Source of the DNA: Bacteroidales bacterium H3
GTDB taxonomy: Bacteria; Bacteroidota; Bacteroidia; Bacteroidales; Muribaculaceae
Assembly (NCBI GenBank): GCA_001701135.1
Contig: DAAN01000030.1
Span: 124,001-188,000, forward strand
Reading direction: 5' to 3'
DNA length: 64,000 nucleotides
A program made the translations under genes and the position numbers. Of the stretch, positions 1 to 8,818 are shown in pieces (the stretch's first letter is position 1; every line of letters begins with the position of its first letter). The notes beneath the pieces are model-generated. The model made no database searches, had not been told where the DNA came from, and worked only from the letters and a program-made list of their open reading frames with translations.

Positions 1-849
1 CGCCCCGTGAATTTCCCCATAAAGGATCTCGGCGATCGCCGAGCCGAAGTGGTGCACAGTCTGGCAAAGTGGAAGCGGCTCAAGCTGGCCGCTTATGGCA
101 TAGCTCCGGGATTCGGACTTTATACCGACATGAACGCCATCCGCTCCGATGAGGAACTTGACAATCTGCATTCCTTATATGTGGATCAGTGGGACTGGGA
201 AAAGACCATCACCGCTGCAGACCGCACTGTGGATTATCTTGAGGGAACTGTCAGAATCATATATAATGCATTACTCGATACGGAGCATATGATTTACAGG
301 ATGTATCCTCACATCACACCACGACTGCCACGTGAAATCAAATTTCTCACCGCAGAGGAATTGCTGCAGATGTATCCCGACGATCCCGCATCGGTGCGCG
401 AATCGAAAGCAGCGAAAAAATTCGGCGCCATCTTCCTGAGGGGCATCGGCGCTCCGCTGTCGAGCGGTGAACCGCACGACGGACGTGCCCCGGACTATGA
501 TGACTGGATTTCAGATGACGGACGTGGCGGCAAAGGTCTTAACGGCGACATTATCCTTTATGATAACATACTCGAGCGCTCCATAGAAATCAGCAGCATG
601 GGTATTCGTGTAAGCCCTGAATCGCTGATGCGTCAGCTCGAATCACGCGGATGCACCGAACGTGCCTCACTTGAATTCCATAAAGCTCTGCTCAACGGCG
701 AACTGCCGCCGAGCATCGGCGGTGGAATAGGGCAGAGCCGCCTGTGTATGTTCCTCCTCCAGAAAGCCCACATCGGCGAAGTGCAGGCGTCAATTTGGCC
801 CGCCGAACAGATTGAGAAATGCAAGGCAGCCGGCATCAATCTCCTTTGA
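1..849 (+). CDS. asnA: Aspartate-ammonia ligase (AsnA), 5' end outside window
   Basis: Cytosolic ATP-dependent synthesis of asparagine from aspartate and ammonia by the AsnA family, whose fold is related to class II aminoacyl-tRNA synthetases. The frame is open from the first base and 282 residues are visible. The family is usually 330-345 residues, so about 60 N-terminal residues lie outside the window, and the GTG at base 7 is an internal valine. Recognisable blocks are GFGLYTDMNAIR near visible residue 40, YVDQWDWEK near 62, SSGEPHDGRAPDYDDW near 155 and IGGGIGQSRLCMFLLQK near 243, the last matching the ATP-binding motif of the fold. It ends in TGA, and a HAD phosphatase follows in the same direction after 33 bases. 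Confidence 0.95.
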   Translation, partial: RPVNFPIKDLGDRRAEVVHSLAKWKRLKLAAYGIAPGFGLYTDMNAIRSDEELDNLHSLYVDQWDWEKTITAADRTVDYLEGTVRIIYNALLDTEHMIYRMYPHITPRLPREIKFLTAEELLQMYPDDPASVRESKAAKKFGAIFLRGIGAPLSSGEPHDGRAPDYDDWISDDGRGGKGLNGDIILYDNILERSIEISSMGIRVSPESLMRQLESRGCTERASLEFHKALLNGELPPSIGGGIGQSRLCMFLLQKAHIGEVQASIWPAEQIEKCKAAGINLL

Positions 850-882
850 TATAACCCTGCATCAATCTCCTCTGTTATAATT

Positions 883-1554
883 ATGGTAGTTTTCGATCTT
901 GACGACACACTGTACAAAGAGACCGATTATGTGGCATCAGGCATCCGGGCAATCGCAAAAGAAGTTGATAATAAAGGACTTATAAGCAAGCAGGATGCTC
1001 TTGATATAATCAACGGCGCTCCCGACACAGCAACAGGTTTCGACCTTCTCGAAGCACGCATACTCCTTGCCGACGCCAAATCGGGATTTAATGTCGACAA
1101 AATCGTTGCCCTTTACCGTACGCATACCCCCGACATCAGACTGCCGGAAGATACATTGAGAGCATTGAATTATCTGCAAACGGCGCAGATTAAAATAGGA
1201 ATTATAACTGACGGACGCAGCCTCGCTCAACGGGCAAAAATCAAAGCTTTAGGCCTCGATCGGTTTGTCGACGACTCCAATATCATCATTTCGGGAGAAA
1301 CAGGTGCCGACAAACACACGCCTGTTCCGTTTCAAAAGCTTGCAGACGCCAATCCCGATGAAACCAAATTTATCTATGTCGGCGATAATCCTGAAAAAGA
1401 TTTTTACTGGCCCAACAAATTGGGATGGGAAACCGTAATGTTACGAGACATCAATGGCTTAAACATACATCAGCAGCATCCCGATGATTTTCCAGAAGAC
1501 CACAGAGCGAAGTTTGAGATCAGCTCATTGACCGAGCTGAAGAATTTCGTGTAA
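883..1554 (+). CDS. HAD-superfamily hydrolase
   Basis: A 223-residue haloacid-dehalogenase-type phosphatase. Motif I is DLDDTLY at residues 5-11, with the nucleophile and acid/base aspartates at 5 and 7. Motif II is the IITDGRS stretch near 107, and motif IV is YVGDNPEKDF near 165. An alpha-helical cap region lies between motifs I and II, as in subfamily I enzymes. The substrate cannot be told from sequence; family members act on sugar phosphates or nucleotides. It starts 33 bases after asnA and may share its transcript. It ends with TAA and faces hrpB across a small hairpin. Confidence 0.85.
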   Translation: MVVFDLDDTLYKETDYVASGIRAIAKEVDNKGLISKQDALDIINGAPDTATGFDLLEARILLADAKSGFNVDKIVALYRTHTPDIRLPEDTLRALNYLQTAQIKIGIITDGRSLAQRAKIKALGLDRFVDDSNIIISGETGADKHTPVPFQKLADANPDETKFIYVGDNPEKDFYWPNKLGWETVMLRDINGLNIHQQHPDDFPEDHRAKFEISSLTELKNFV

Positions 1555-1577
1555 GGCCTATGCCATATACCCATTTG

Positions 1578-1599
1578 TTACATAATGAGGATTATGTAA
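1578..1599. terminator. Hairpin between convergent genes
   Basis: A perfect inverted repeat, TTACATAAT, then four bases, then ATTATGTAA, lies between the convergent ends of the HAD gene and hrpB. It has no long T-run on either strand, so it is at best a weak bidirectional terminator. Confidence 0.35.
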
Positions 1600-1648
1600 A
1601 ATAGGACAAGATAAGTTTAGGGAACACCCTGTTATAATCAAGCCGGGG

Positions 1649-4069
1649 TTAATCAAGAGGATTATCGGGCCAACGATGTTTGGGATAACGACGTCGCAAT
1701 TCCTTTCGCACCTCAAAATATGTGTTGGTCCAGAATCCTCTTAAATCGCTTGTAAGCTGCACAGGTTTGAATCCGGGCGACAGCAGCTCCATCAACACCG
1801 GACGTCTGCCTCCATCAAGCATGGGAGTATCGCGCAGGCCAAGACAATCCTGCAGACGCGCACTCACCACCGGCGATTCACATCCCTGGCGATATTCTAT
1901 TTTCACAGTACGTCCGCCGGGCAACCGAAGATGGTCAGGCGCAATTCGGTCAAGTTCCGCCATATTTTCATACCCTACTAATCCACTGATTACCTGGCAA
2001 ATGTCAATCTTTTTCAATTCCTGTGCTGAAACTGCTTTACCCGCATACAAGGGCAACCAGCTCTCTGCAGCGGCCAACAAACCGGGAATCGTGACGTCGG
2101 GGAAAGTCAGCTCGGGATGCCACGCCGCCACTATAGCGATACGCTGCTGCAACCTCGCGACGTTTTCGTTAAAATCAAACATACTTAACCCCTCTTTCGG
2201 CGCAGCCGCACATATCGCCCGGTCGATTTCTCCCCTATCAACATTATCAAGAGGCTGACTATCAATTAGTAAGACGCCGATTTTCAATTCCTTACGGGCT
2301 ATGACGCGCCCCTCGCGGCTGTCCCATATCACCCGCCGGCGCATCGATGCCATTTTCACAAGAGCATCCTTGCGTATCGGCGAACATAGATAGATACGCC
2401 TCCCGAGCGACGCAACAGCCAGATACTCAGCGGCATTCAAATCATCATGGGAATCCAGGTTCACATTCTGACCCGAAGCCAGACGATATGAGCCATTACC
2501 GAGCTGCACTGCCACCCTTTCGGGATAGGCCGAAGCTATCAGCATTCCCGCATCATACGGATCAACCGGGGAATAATCGGCCTTACAGCGCACCATTTGT
2601 CGATATTGTTGTGCCACCATCCTCACACGGTCGTAACCGCGACGGGGAGTGCCGCGCAGCCTGTCGATACGTCGGTTGATGTCGGCATTGTTTTCGTCAT
2701 TATCAGGATCTCTTTCCTCAAGGAGTGCCGCGATGTCGCATGCAAGCGCTTTAAGCCGTTCATCCGAAGCGGTCACAAGCATATTGGCGATACGCGGATG
2801 ACAAGGTAAAGCGGCCATGGCGCGTCCATGTCGGGTGATACATCCGCCGGTATCAATCGCACCAAGGAGAGCGAGCAGTCGGCGAGCCTCTTCGACGTGT
2901 CCTGCAGCCGGAGGTGTCACCCATGGTAGATCTTCGATACGGGCGCCACCCCATGCAGCAACAGCTAATAGCATCGAACTCAGATCAGCCTCCGTGATTT
3001 CGGGAGTTCTGTTCTCTTTCATCCTGTGTTCGGTTCCTTTGGTCCAGAGACGATAACAGACTCCCTCGGAAAGGCGCCCGGCACGTCCCGCGCGCTGGCG
3101 CGCCATGTCGAGCGAAATACGTTCGGTCACGAGTTGCCCCAGCCCGGTGGCGGGATTATACTTCACTGCCCTGTACAAGCCGGAATCTACCACCGCACGC
3201 ACACCTTCAATCGTCAGCGATGTTTCGGCAACGGGCGTAGCAAGCACTATCTTTCTCTTTCCCTGCGGATTATATTCAATTGCCCGCAACTGTTCCGACT
3301 GTGACAACATACCGTAAAGAGGTACCACCTCCGCTCCGGGCAACGCATCGGCCAGCATGCGGTGACATTTCAGAATCTCACCTTGCCCCGGAAGAAACGC
3401 AAGGATATTGCCAGGCTGCTCTCTGTAGGCTTTCAACACCGCCGATGAAACAGCCGGCACACAGTCGTGGAGATCTATATCGTCGCCATAGCGAATCTCC
3501 ACATCATAGATCTTTCCCGAGGTTTCGATAAGCGGAGCGCCAAGTGCGTCACACAACTTCCGGGAGTCGATGGTCGCTGACATCAGCACAAGTTTCAGAT
3601 CGGGACGTAGCATGTTCTGTGCTTCAAGTGTAAGCGCCAAAGAGAGATCGGCGGTGAGACTGCGTTCGTGGAACTCATCAAAAACCACTGCCGCTACGCC
3701 CTCAAGTGTGGGGTCGTCAATCAACATCCGTTCCATAATCCCCTCCGTAACCACCTCCACGCGGGTTGCGGCAGACACTTTCGTTTCAAACCTCATGCGG
3801 TAGCCCACCGTCTCGCCGGGCGACTCCCCTATCATATGCGCCATTCTCACAGCTATTTGCCGTGCCGCAGCCCTGCGGGGTTCGAGCAACACAATCTTTC
3901 CGTCACCGAGGGTCCGGGCTATCGTCAGCGGAAGCAATGTCGATTTTCCCGATCCCGGAGGAGCAGTTACCACCAATCGGGAGCCGGTGCGCAGCGCCGA
4001 ATCCACCTGTCCGATAACTTTGCCTACCGGAAGTTGCTCAATATAAGATTGCAGATTGCCGTAATCCAC
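1649..4069 (-). CDS. hrpB: ATP-dependent helicase HrpB
   Basis: DEAH-box superfamily 2 helicase of the HrpB type. The start chosen is the GTG at 4069, giving 806 residues, close to the usual ~810. The frame stays open to 4192, but that extension lies inside the upstream crp-type gene and has no family-like sequence. From this start, Walker A (APPGSGKST) is at about 37-45, the DEFH box follows in VVFDEFHERS, motif III is SATID, motif VI is QRAGRAGR, and the C-terminal HrpB domain ends in HRWPDNP. The physiological substrate of HrpB is not established in most bacteria. The start lies 10 bases after the stop of the Crp-type regulator, so the two are probably co-transcribed. Confidence 0.9.
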   Translation of the reverse strand: MDYGNLQSYIEQLPVGKVIGQVDSALRTGSRLVVTAPPGSGKSTLLPLTIARTLGDGKIVLLEPRRAAARQIAVRMAHMIGESPGETVGYRMRFETKVSAATRVEVVTEGIMERMLIDDPTLEGVAAVVFDEFHERSLTADLSLALTLEAQNMLRPDLKLVLMSATIDSRKLCDALGAPLIETSGKIYDVEIRYGDDIDLHDCVPAVSSAVLKAYREQPGNILAFLPGQGEILKCHRMLADALPGAEVVPLYGMLSQSEQLRAIEYNPQGKRKIVLATPVAETSLTIEGVRAVVDSGLYRAVKYNPATGLGQLVTERISLDMARQRAGRAGRLSEGVCYRLWTKGTEHRMKENRTPEITEADLSSMLLAVAAWGGARIEDLPWVTPPAAGHVEEARRLLALLGAIDTGGCITRHGRAMAALPCHPRIANMLVTASDERLKALACDIAALLEERDPDNDENNADINRRIDRLRGTPRRGYDRVRMVAQQYRQMVRCKADYSPVDPYDAGMLIASAYPERVAVQLGNGSYRLASGQNVNLDSHDDLNAAEYLAVASLGRRIYLCSPIRKDALVKMASMRRRVIWDSREGRVIARKELKIGVLLIDSQPLDNVDRGEIDRAICAAAPKEGLSMFDFNENVARLQQRIAIVAAWHPELTFPDVTIPGLLAAAESWLPLYAGKAVSAQELKKIDICQVISGLVGYENMAELDRIAPDHLRLPGGRTVKIEYRQGCESPVVSARLQDCLGLRDTPMLDGGRRPVLMELLSPGFKPVQLTSDLRGFWTNTYFEVRKELRRRYPKHRWPDNPLD

Positions 4070-4079
4070 AGCTAAGAGC

Positions 4080-4784
4080 TTAGCCGTATTTGGAAATCTT
4101 ACGCAGGCGATTCTCGTCGAGAATGCGAATGCGGCGCCCGTCGACCGTGATAAGTTTTTCAGCCACAAAACCCGAAAGAGTGCGGATGGCATTGGATGTG
4201 GTCATGTTAGAGAGATTGGCAAGATCCTCACGGGCCATATATATTTTCAATGTCATATTGTCATCCTCATACCCGTAGTGGTCGCTAAGCACTACGAGAG
4301 CTTCGGCCAGACGGCCACGTATATGCTTCTGTGTGAGGTTGACAATCTTGGTGTCGCTACCGCCAAGGTTGCGCGACAATTCGTGAATGAAAAACCAGGC
4401 GAGTTCGCGGTTGTTGTTGATCATATCTTCGACCAGCGACATGGGCAGAGTACCCACAATCGACGGCTCGAAAGCCGCGGCCGATGAATTATACCGTTCG
4501 TTGGCGAAATATGCTCGATACCCGAAATATTGCACCGAACGTATCAGACGCAAAATCTGCACTCTGCCACCGATGCCATCTTTAAACTTCTTCACCTTGC
4601 CCTGCAGCAGACACCAGAGAAATTCCGGTTCCTCGCCCTCGGCATAAATCATCTGATTCTTCTTGAAATTATGAATCACGAAGGCGTCGACGATCCTGTG
4701 CTTTTCTTCGCTGTTGAGCACAGTCCAGATTTCCGACAAATCTTCGCTCATTACTTTCTCAAGCGCGTTCTTTATCATATGCAA
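4080..4784 (-). CDS. Crp/Fnr-family transcriptional regulator
   Basis: A 234-residue regulator with an N-terminal cyclic-nucleotide-binding-like beta-roll (about residues 20-130, including the GEEPEFLWCLLQGKVKKF strand pattern) and a C-terminal winged helix (about 150-225, with LANLSNMTTSNAIRTLSGF as recognition region). It lacks the N-terminal cysteine cluster of oxygen-sensing FNR, and I cannot name the effector. A second ATG lies two codons in. It is upstream of hrpB with 10 bases between them. A TACCTTTG box at 4891-4898 on the minus strand is the likely promoter, giving a leader of about 100 bases. Its regulon cannot be inferred from the window. Confidence 0.88.
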   Translation of the reverse strand: MHMIKNALEKVMSEDLSEIWTVLNSEEKHRIVDAFVIHNFKKNQMIYAEGEEPEFLWCLLQGKVKKFKDGIGGRVQILRLIRSVQYFGYRAYFANERYNSSAAAFEPSIVGTLPMSLVEDMINNNRELAWFFIHELSRNLGGSDTKIVNLTQKHIRGRLAEALVVLSDHYGYEDDNMTLKIYMAREDLANLSNMTTSNAIRTLSGFVAEKLITVDGRRIRILDENRLRKISKYG

Positions 4785-4890
4785 TAAAAACTCAGCGACG
4801 GAACCCGGTGAAAGGAGTTTGCGTCATCAATGAAAAGTGTATTATACGGTCAAACTTAGTCTGATTGCTATAGACTTATGTTTTACAACA

Positions 4891-4898
4891 CAAAGGTA
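4891..4898 (-). promoter_or_regulatory. -7 box for crp-type regulator
   Basis: TACCTTTG on the minus strand matches the Bacteroidetes -7 consensus TAnnTTTG. It lies about 107 bases upstream of the start codon. No TTTG is seen at the ideal upstream distance. Confidence 0.45.
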
Positions 4899-5045
4899 CG
4901 ATTATTTTTCTAAATAAACATATTTTTGCACTAATTATTTCACGGCTATAGCGACAGGAGCACCATAGCCCGACAAAGCCCAAAGAGATATCCCCTATTG
5001 AAATTCAGACACATACGAAAAAGTTTTTAAAAAGTGACAGAATTA

Positions 5046-5077
5046 TTTGGTCAGTTCTATCGGAATTGCTAACTTTG
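5046..5077 (+). promoter_or_regulatory. Promoter of tRNA-Met
   Basis: TTTG at 5046-5049, a 20-base spacer, then TAACTTTG at 5070-5077. This is a full match to the Bacteroidetes -33/-7 promoter, and transcription should begin a few bases before the mature tRNA 5' end at 5089. Confidence 0.75.
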
Positions 5078-5088
5078 CACTCGCAAAC

Positions 5089-5162
5089 GGCGGGATAGCT
5101 CAGTTGGTTAGAGCGTCGGATTCATAACCCGGAGGTCCCGAGTTCAATTCTCGGTCCCGCTA
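5089..5162 (+). tRNA. tRNA-Met (CAT anticodon)
   Basis: A 74-nt cloverleaf. The acceptor arm is GGCGGGA paired with TCCCGCT, with a G.U first pair and discriminator A at 5162. The D arm is GCTC/GAGC, the anticodon loop TTCATAA has CAT at 5123-5125, and the T arm is CCGAG/CTCGG with a TTCAATT loop. CCA is not encoded. The anticodon stem has an A.C mismatch next to the loop. The base-paired first acceptor position argues against initiator tRNA. Elongator methionine is most likely, but a lysidine-modified isoleucine tRNA with a CAT anticodon cannot be excluded by sequence alone. Confidence 0.93.
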
Positions 5163-5248
5163 CTGAAAACGGTTGCCATCACATGATGACGACCGTTTTT
5201 CTATTTCCACGGGTATCCGAAACGTTTTATTTTGTCGGTCATTTTTCG

Positions 5249-5256
5249 TAACTTTG
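5249..5256 (+). promoter_or_regulatory. -7 box for ispD
   Basis: TAACTTTG matches the -7 consensus. Transcription would start near 5262, downstream of the ATG codons at 5173 and 5258. This supports one of the later ispD start codons, at 5299 or 5326. Confidence 0.5.
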
Positions 5257-5325
5257 CACATGTGGGGGTCGCCTCTTTCAAAAGGATGGCATCACATTAT
5301 GGCACCACATCAATCCGATATTCAC

Positions 5326-6030
5326 ATGTCAGCACTGTTTCCCATATATATAATTGTTGTGGCCGCAGGAAGCGGCTCGCGCTTTGGCGGCGACATTCCC
5401 AAACAATTCCGTAGCCTGAAGGGCCGTCCGGTGTTGATGCACACAATCGACCGACTGAGAACAGCCTCACCGCAGGCTACGTTGATTCTGGTGCTCTCGG
5501 AAGCCGAAGTGCAGCGATGGCGTGACCTTTGCGCCGAATTCAATTTTGATTCCCCTGAAGTGACAGCAGGCGGATCATCGCGCTGGGAATCTGTCAAAAA
5601 CGGTCTCGCCGTAATCCCGTCCGATGCCAACCCCAACTCCATCGTGCTCATCCACGACGGTGCACGACCTTTGGTTGATCAGGCCACAGTGAAACGGGTA
5701 TGCGCCGCCGCCGTCAACACCGACGGTGCTATTCCCGCCATACCTGTCACAGACTCTTTGCGACAGCTCGATGAAAACGAAGTTGCATCGGTACCTGTCG
5801 ACCGCTCGCTCTTCCGTGCGGTTCAGACACCGCAGGGATTCTCACTATGGCGTCTGCGTCAGGCATACTCTCTGCCATGGCAGCCTGAATTCACCGACGA
5901 TGCATCGGTACTCGCCGCCGCCGGATTCGCCAATATATTTCTTGTAGAAGGAAATCCCGACAACATAAAAATCACCAATCCCCGCGACATCGCCATAGCC
6001 GAAGCAATCATAAGTTTCGGCCCAAAGTGA
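5326..6030 (+). CDS. ispD: 2-C-methyl-D-erythritol 4-phosphate cytidylyltransferase
   Basis: Third step of the MEP isoprenoid pathway: CTP plus methylerythritol phosphate gives CDP-methylerythritol. With the ATG at 5326 the protein has 234 residues, the normal IspD length, and enters directly into the nucleotide-binding loop VVAAGSGSRFGG followed by PKQF. The frame is open back to 5173, but the promoter box at 5249-5256 lies inside that extension; the ATG at 5299 is the alternative. Other signatures are VLIHDGARPLV near 105 and the VQTPQGF block near 165. Its TGA is 17 bases before the recG ATG. Another MEP gene, dxr, is at 60-61 kb. Confidence 0.92.
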   Translation: MSALFPIYIIVVAAGSGSRFGGDIPKQFRSLKGRPVLMHTIDRLRTASPQATLILVLSEAEVQRWRDLCAEFNFDSPEVTAGGSSRWESVKNGLAVIPSDANPNSIVLIHDGARPLVDQATVKRVCAAAVNTDGAIPAIPVTDSLRQLDENEVASVPVDRSLFRAVQTPQGFSLWRLRQAYSLPWQPEFTDDASVLAAAGFANIFLVEGNPDNIKITNPRDIAIAEAIISFGPK

Positions 6031-6047
6031 TTTTTAGAGCCATAACA

Positions 6048-8141
6048 ATGCACGATCCGCGCGAATTCGACATAAAATTCATAAAAGGCATAGGGCCGGC
6101 ACGCGCCGACCTGCTGAAAGAGGAGCTGGGAATCAAGTCGGCCTACGATCTGATACACCACTTCCCTACTCATTATGTCGACCGCTCGAAAATCTACCCT
6201 ATTGCATCTTTTGCCGACGAGATGCCGTATGTGCAGGTTCGTGGTCATTTCGTCAATTTCCAGATTCAGGGCGAGGGGGGCAAAAAACGTCTCAAGGGAC
6301 TCTTTACCGATGGTACCCGCACCATGGAGGTAGTCTGGTTCAATCGTGTGAAATATTTCCGCGAGGCATATCAGACCGTCAACGAGTATATCCTGTTCGG
6401 CAAACCTAAAGAATTTCAGGGACAATGGAGTATGGTGCACCCCGAAATAGATGCACCCGAAGCCGTCACTGCACAACAAGGTCTCAGGGGGGTATATCCG
6501 TTGACTGAAAAACTACGCAACAGAGGCATCACCTCGCGTAATATCTACCAGTGGATCAACACAGCTTTGAGGCTATTCCCTACATGGGAAGAGACTCTCC
6601 CGGCAGAAGTCACCGGCAGCCGTCTGAATCTTATCAACGCTTCCGAGGCGCTCCACACCATTCACAATCCCGGTAACCGGGAACAACTTCAGGCGGCTCG
6701 GCTCAGACTAAAATTTGAAGAACTTTTCTATCTCCAACTCAACATACGCCGATACACACGCAAGCGTGCCGCATCGGTGCAGGGACGTCGTTTTCCGCGC
6801 ATAGGGCTGTTTTTCAATAATTTCTATTCTCAGATTCTACCGTTTCCGCTGACCGGCGCTCAGAAACGGGTGCTACGCGAAATCCGTGCCGACGTCGGTT
6901 CGGGCAGACAGATGAACCGCCTGGTGCAGGGTGATGTCGGTTCCGGCAAAACCATCGTGGCATTGATGTCGATGCTCATTGCCATTGACAACGGCACCCA
7001 GGCATGCCTGATGGCGCCTACCGAAATTCTCGCAACACAGCACTTTGAATCACTCTCGGCCATGTGCTCCCAGGTAGGTGTGAATGTGCGTCTGCTCACC
7101 GGCTCCACACGAAAAAAAGAGCGTGAGGAGATTGCCTCCCAACTTGCCGACGGGTCACTCCATATTCTCGTAGGTACTCACGCTGTGATAGAAGACAAGG
7201 TGACTTTTCGAGACCTCGGCATGGCTGTTATCGACGAACAGCATCGCTTCGGTGTGATGCAGCGCGCTCGTCTGTGGCAGAAAAACATTATCGCCCCGCA
7301 CATACTGGTAATGACCGCCACTCCTATCCCCCGCACACTTGCTATGACGGTTTATGGCGACCTTGACGTCTCGGTAATCGACGAGCTGCCGCCGGGCCGC
7401 AAACCGGTGACCACATTGCTCCGCTATGACGACCAGCGGCAACAGGTCTATCGTTCGATAGGAAGACAGCTCGCACTCGGCAGGCAGATCTACATTGTCT
7501 ATCCCCTGATAAACGAGAGCGAGAAACTCGACCTCAAATGCCTCGAGGAGGGTTACGAACTGATCCGCGATACTTTCCCCTCCTATAAAGTGGTCTTTGT
7601 CCATGGCAAAATGAAGCCTAAGGAGAAAGATTATCAGATGAAGCTGTTTGTGGAAAACAAAGCGCAGATTATGGTGGCCACCACCGTTATTGAAGTCGGA
7701 GTGAATGTTCCCAACGCTTCTGTAATGGTAATCGAAAATGCCGAACGCTTCGGGCTGTCACAACTGCATCAGTTGCGTGGACGTGTGGGACGCGGTGCCG
7801 ACCAGAGTTTCTGCATACTCATGTCGAAACGCAAAATAGCGAGCGAGACGCACAAACGTCTGGAACTTATGACCGCCACCACCGACGGTTTTATGATTGC
7901 CGAAGCCGATTTGAAAACCCGCGGGCCCGGAGATCTCGAGGGTACATTGCAGAGCGGTCTGCCGATGGATCTGAAAGTAGCAAATCTTGCCACCGACGGT
8001 CAGATCATCCAGCTTGCACGCGATGCAGTCGATGCCATCCTCGACGTTGACCCTGCTCTCACTGCTCCAGGCCATGAAATGCTGCTCCCTAATCTGAGGA
8101 AACTTTTTGCCCGCCAAATCGACCTCAGCCGCATTTCATGA
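6048..8141 (+). CDS. recG: ATP-dependent DNA helicase RecG
   Basis: Branch-migration helicase that remodels stalled replication forks and Holliday junctions. The start chosen is the ATG at 6048 (697 residues, the usual size); a GTG at 6027 overlaps the ispD stop and adds only seven residues. The wedge/OB-fold DNA-binding domain covers about 1-250, with a helix-hairpin-helix-like KFIKGIGPARADLL at the N terminus. Walker A is GDVGSGKT near 295, the DEQHRFG box is near 395, then TATPIPRT and the QLRGRVGRG motif VI region. The C terminus carries the RecG-specific TRGPGDLEG segment. It converges on the Lrp-type gene with 8 bases between stops. Confidence 0.95.
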   Translation: MHDPREFDIKFIKGIGPARADLLKEELGIKSAYDLIHHFPTHYVDRSKIYPIASFADEMPYVQVRGHFVNFQIQGEGGKKRLKGLFTDGTRTMEVVWFNRVKYFREAYQTVNEYILFGKPKEFQGQWSMVHPEIDAPEAVTAQQGLRGVYPLTEKLRNRGITSRNIYQWINTALRLFPTWEETLPAEVTGSRLNLINASEALHTIHNPGNREQLQAARLRLKFEELFYLQLNIRRYTRKRAASVQGRRFPRIGLFFNNFYSQILPFPLTGAQKRVLREIRADVGSGRQMNRLVQGDVGSGKTIVALMSMLIAIDNGTQACLMAPTEILATQHFESLSAMCSQVGVNVRLLTGSTRKKEREEIASQLADGSLHILVGTHAVIEDKVTFRDLGMAVIDEQHRFGVMQRARLWQKNIIAPHILVMTATPIPRTLAMTVYGDLDVSVIDELPPGRKPVTTLLRYDDQRQQVYRSIGRQLALGRQIYIVYPLINESEKLDLKCLEEGYELIRDTFPSYKVVFVHGKMKPKEKDYQMKLFVENKAQIMVATTVIEVGVNVPNASVMVIENAERFGLSQLHQLRGRVGRGADQSFCILMSKRKIASETHKRLELMTATTDGFMIAEADLKTRGPGDLEGTLQSGLPMDLKVANLATDGQIIQLARDAVDAILDVDPALTAPGHEMLLPNLRKLFARQIDLSRIS

Positions 8142-8149
8142 CGCGCCTT

Positions 8150-8599
8150 TCAGTCTCGCTTTAGTGTTGCCATCACAAACACAGACTGCACGGAGTCCAC
8201 ATCGGGCAATAATCCGAGTCGGTCTGTCACAAACCTGCGGTAGGCGGGCATATCGGGCACACACACCTTTAGCAGATAGTCAAACGAACCGCTCACATTG
8301 TAGCACTCGGTCACTTCCGGCATCTTGCCGACAGCAGCTGCAAAATCGGCATGACTCTCGGAGTTGATATGGCGCAGTTTCACGTTGCAGAATACGGTGA
8401 ATCCCAATCCCAACTTGTCGTCATTGAGGCGCACTGTATATTTCTCGATCACCCCTTCAGATTCCATGCGGCGGAGTCGATCGAAAATCGGAGTCGGCGA
8501 ACGATGAACCCTCGCGGCGATTTCACGAACCGACAGGCGGGAATTATCACGCAGCACTTCAAGAATTGCATAATCGGTTTTATCAAGCGCGGTAGCCAT
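8150..8599 (-). CDS. Lrp/AsnC-family transcriptional regulator
   Basis: 149 residues. An N-terminal AsnC-type helix-turn-helix covers residues 5-60 (LSVREIAARVHRSPTPIFDRLRRM), followed by the RAM/AsnC effector domain (about 70-145, with the conserved GSFDYLLKV strand). Family members sense amino acids and form dimers to octamers. It is divergently placed from the methionine operon across 219 bases, so control of metYFH or of itself is a reasonable but untested inference. Confidence 0.9.
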   Translation of the reverse strand: MATALDKTDYAILEVLRDNSRLSVREIAARVHRSPTPIFDRLRRMESEGVIEKYTVRLNDDKLGLGFTVFCNVKLRHINSESHADFAAAVGKMPEVTECYNVSGSFDYLLKVCVPDMPAYRRFVTDRLGLLPDVDSVQSVFVMATLKRD

Positions 8600-8772
8600 T
8601 ACATTATATTTTAATTAAGGTGCAGACAGCTCATTTTAAGCCGGGTATTGCATTTGTTCGTTTTTCAACTGCAAATATACATATAAGCGAACAAAAGCAC
8701 AAGTATTTCCGAAAAGAAATTAAATATGTTCCAAAATTATATATTTATCTGGTGCATTTGAAATACATTGCG

Positions 8773-8780
8773 TAACTTTG
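8773..8780 (+). promoter_or_regulatory. -7 box for the methionine operon
   Basis: TAACTTTG on the plus strand, 38 bases upstream of the metY start. The -33 element is not a clear match. The remaining 8600-8772 stretch is very AT-rich. I see no SAM riboswitch-like structure there, and the transcribed leader would be too short for one. Confidence 0.55.
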
Positions 8781-8818
8781 CAACGTAAACATTGCCAACA
8801 ATAAAACATCACGACAAT

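Larger units (their letters stand above)
4785..5088. other. Intergenic region between crp-type gene and tRNA
   Basis: This 304-base AT-rich stretch holds divergent promoters: a minus-strand -7 box for the Crp-type gene and a full promoter for the tRNA. I see no open reading frame of coding character and no strong hairpin in it. Confidence 0.6.

Noticed and set aside
5173..5325. N-terminal extension of IspD to 5173
   Set aside because: The promoter box at 5249 lies within it, and the family length fits the later start.
8600..8818. SAM riboswitch before metY
   Set aside because: The predicted transcript leader is only about 30 bases and no riboswitch-like core is visible.
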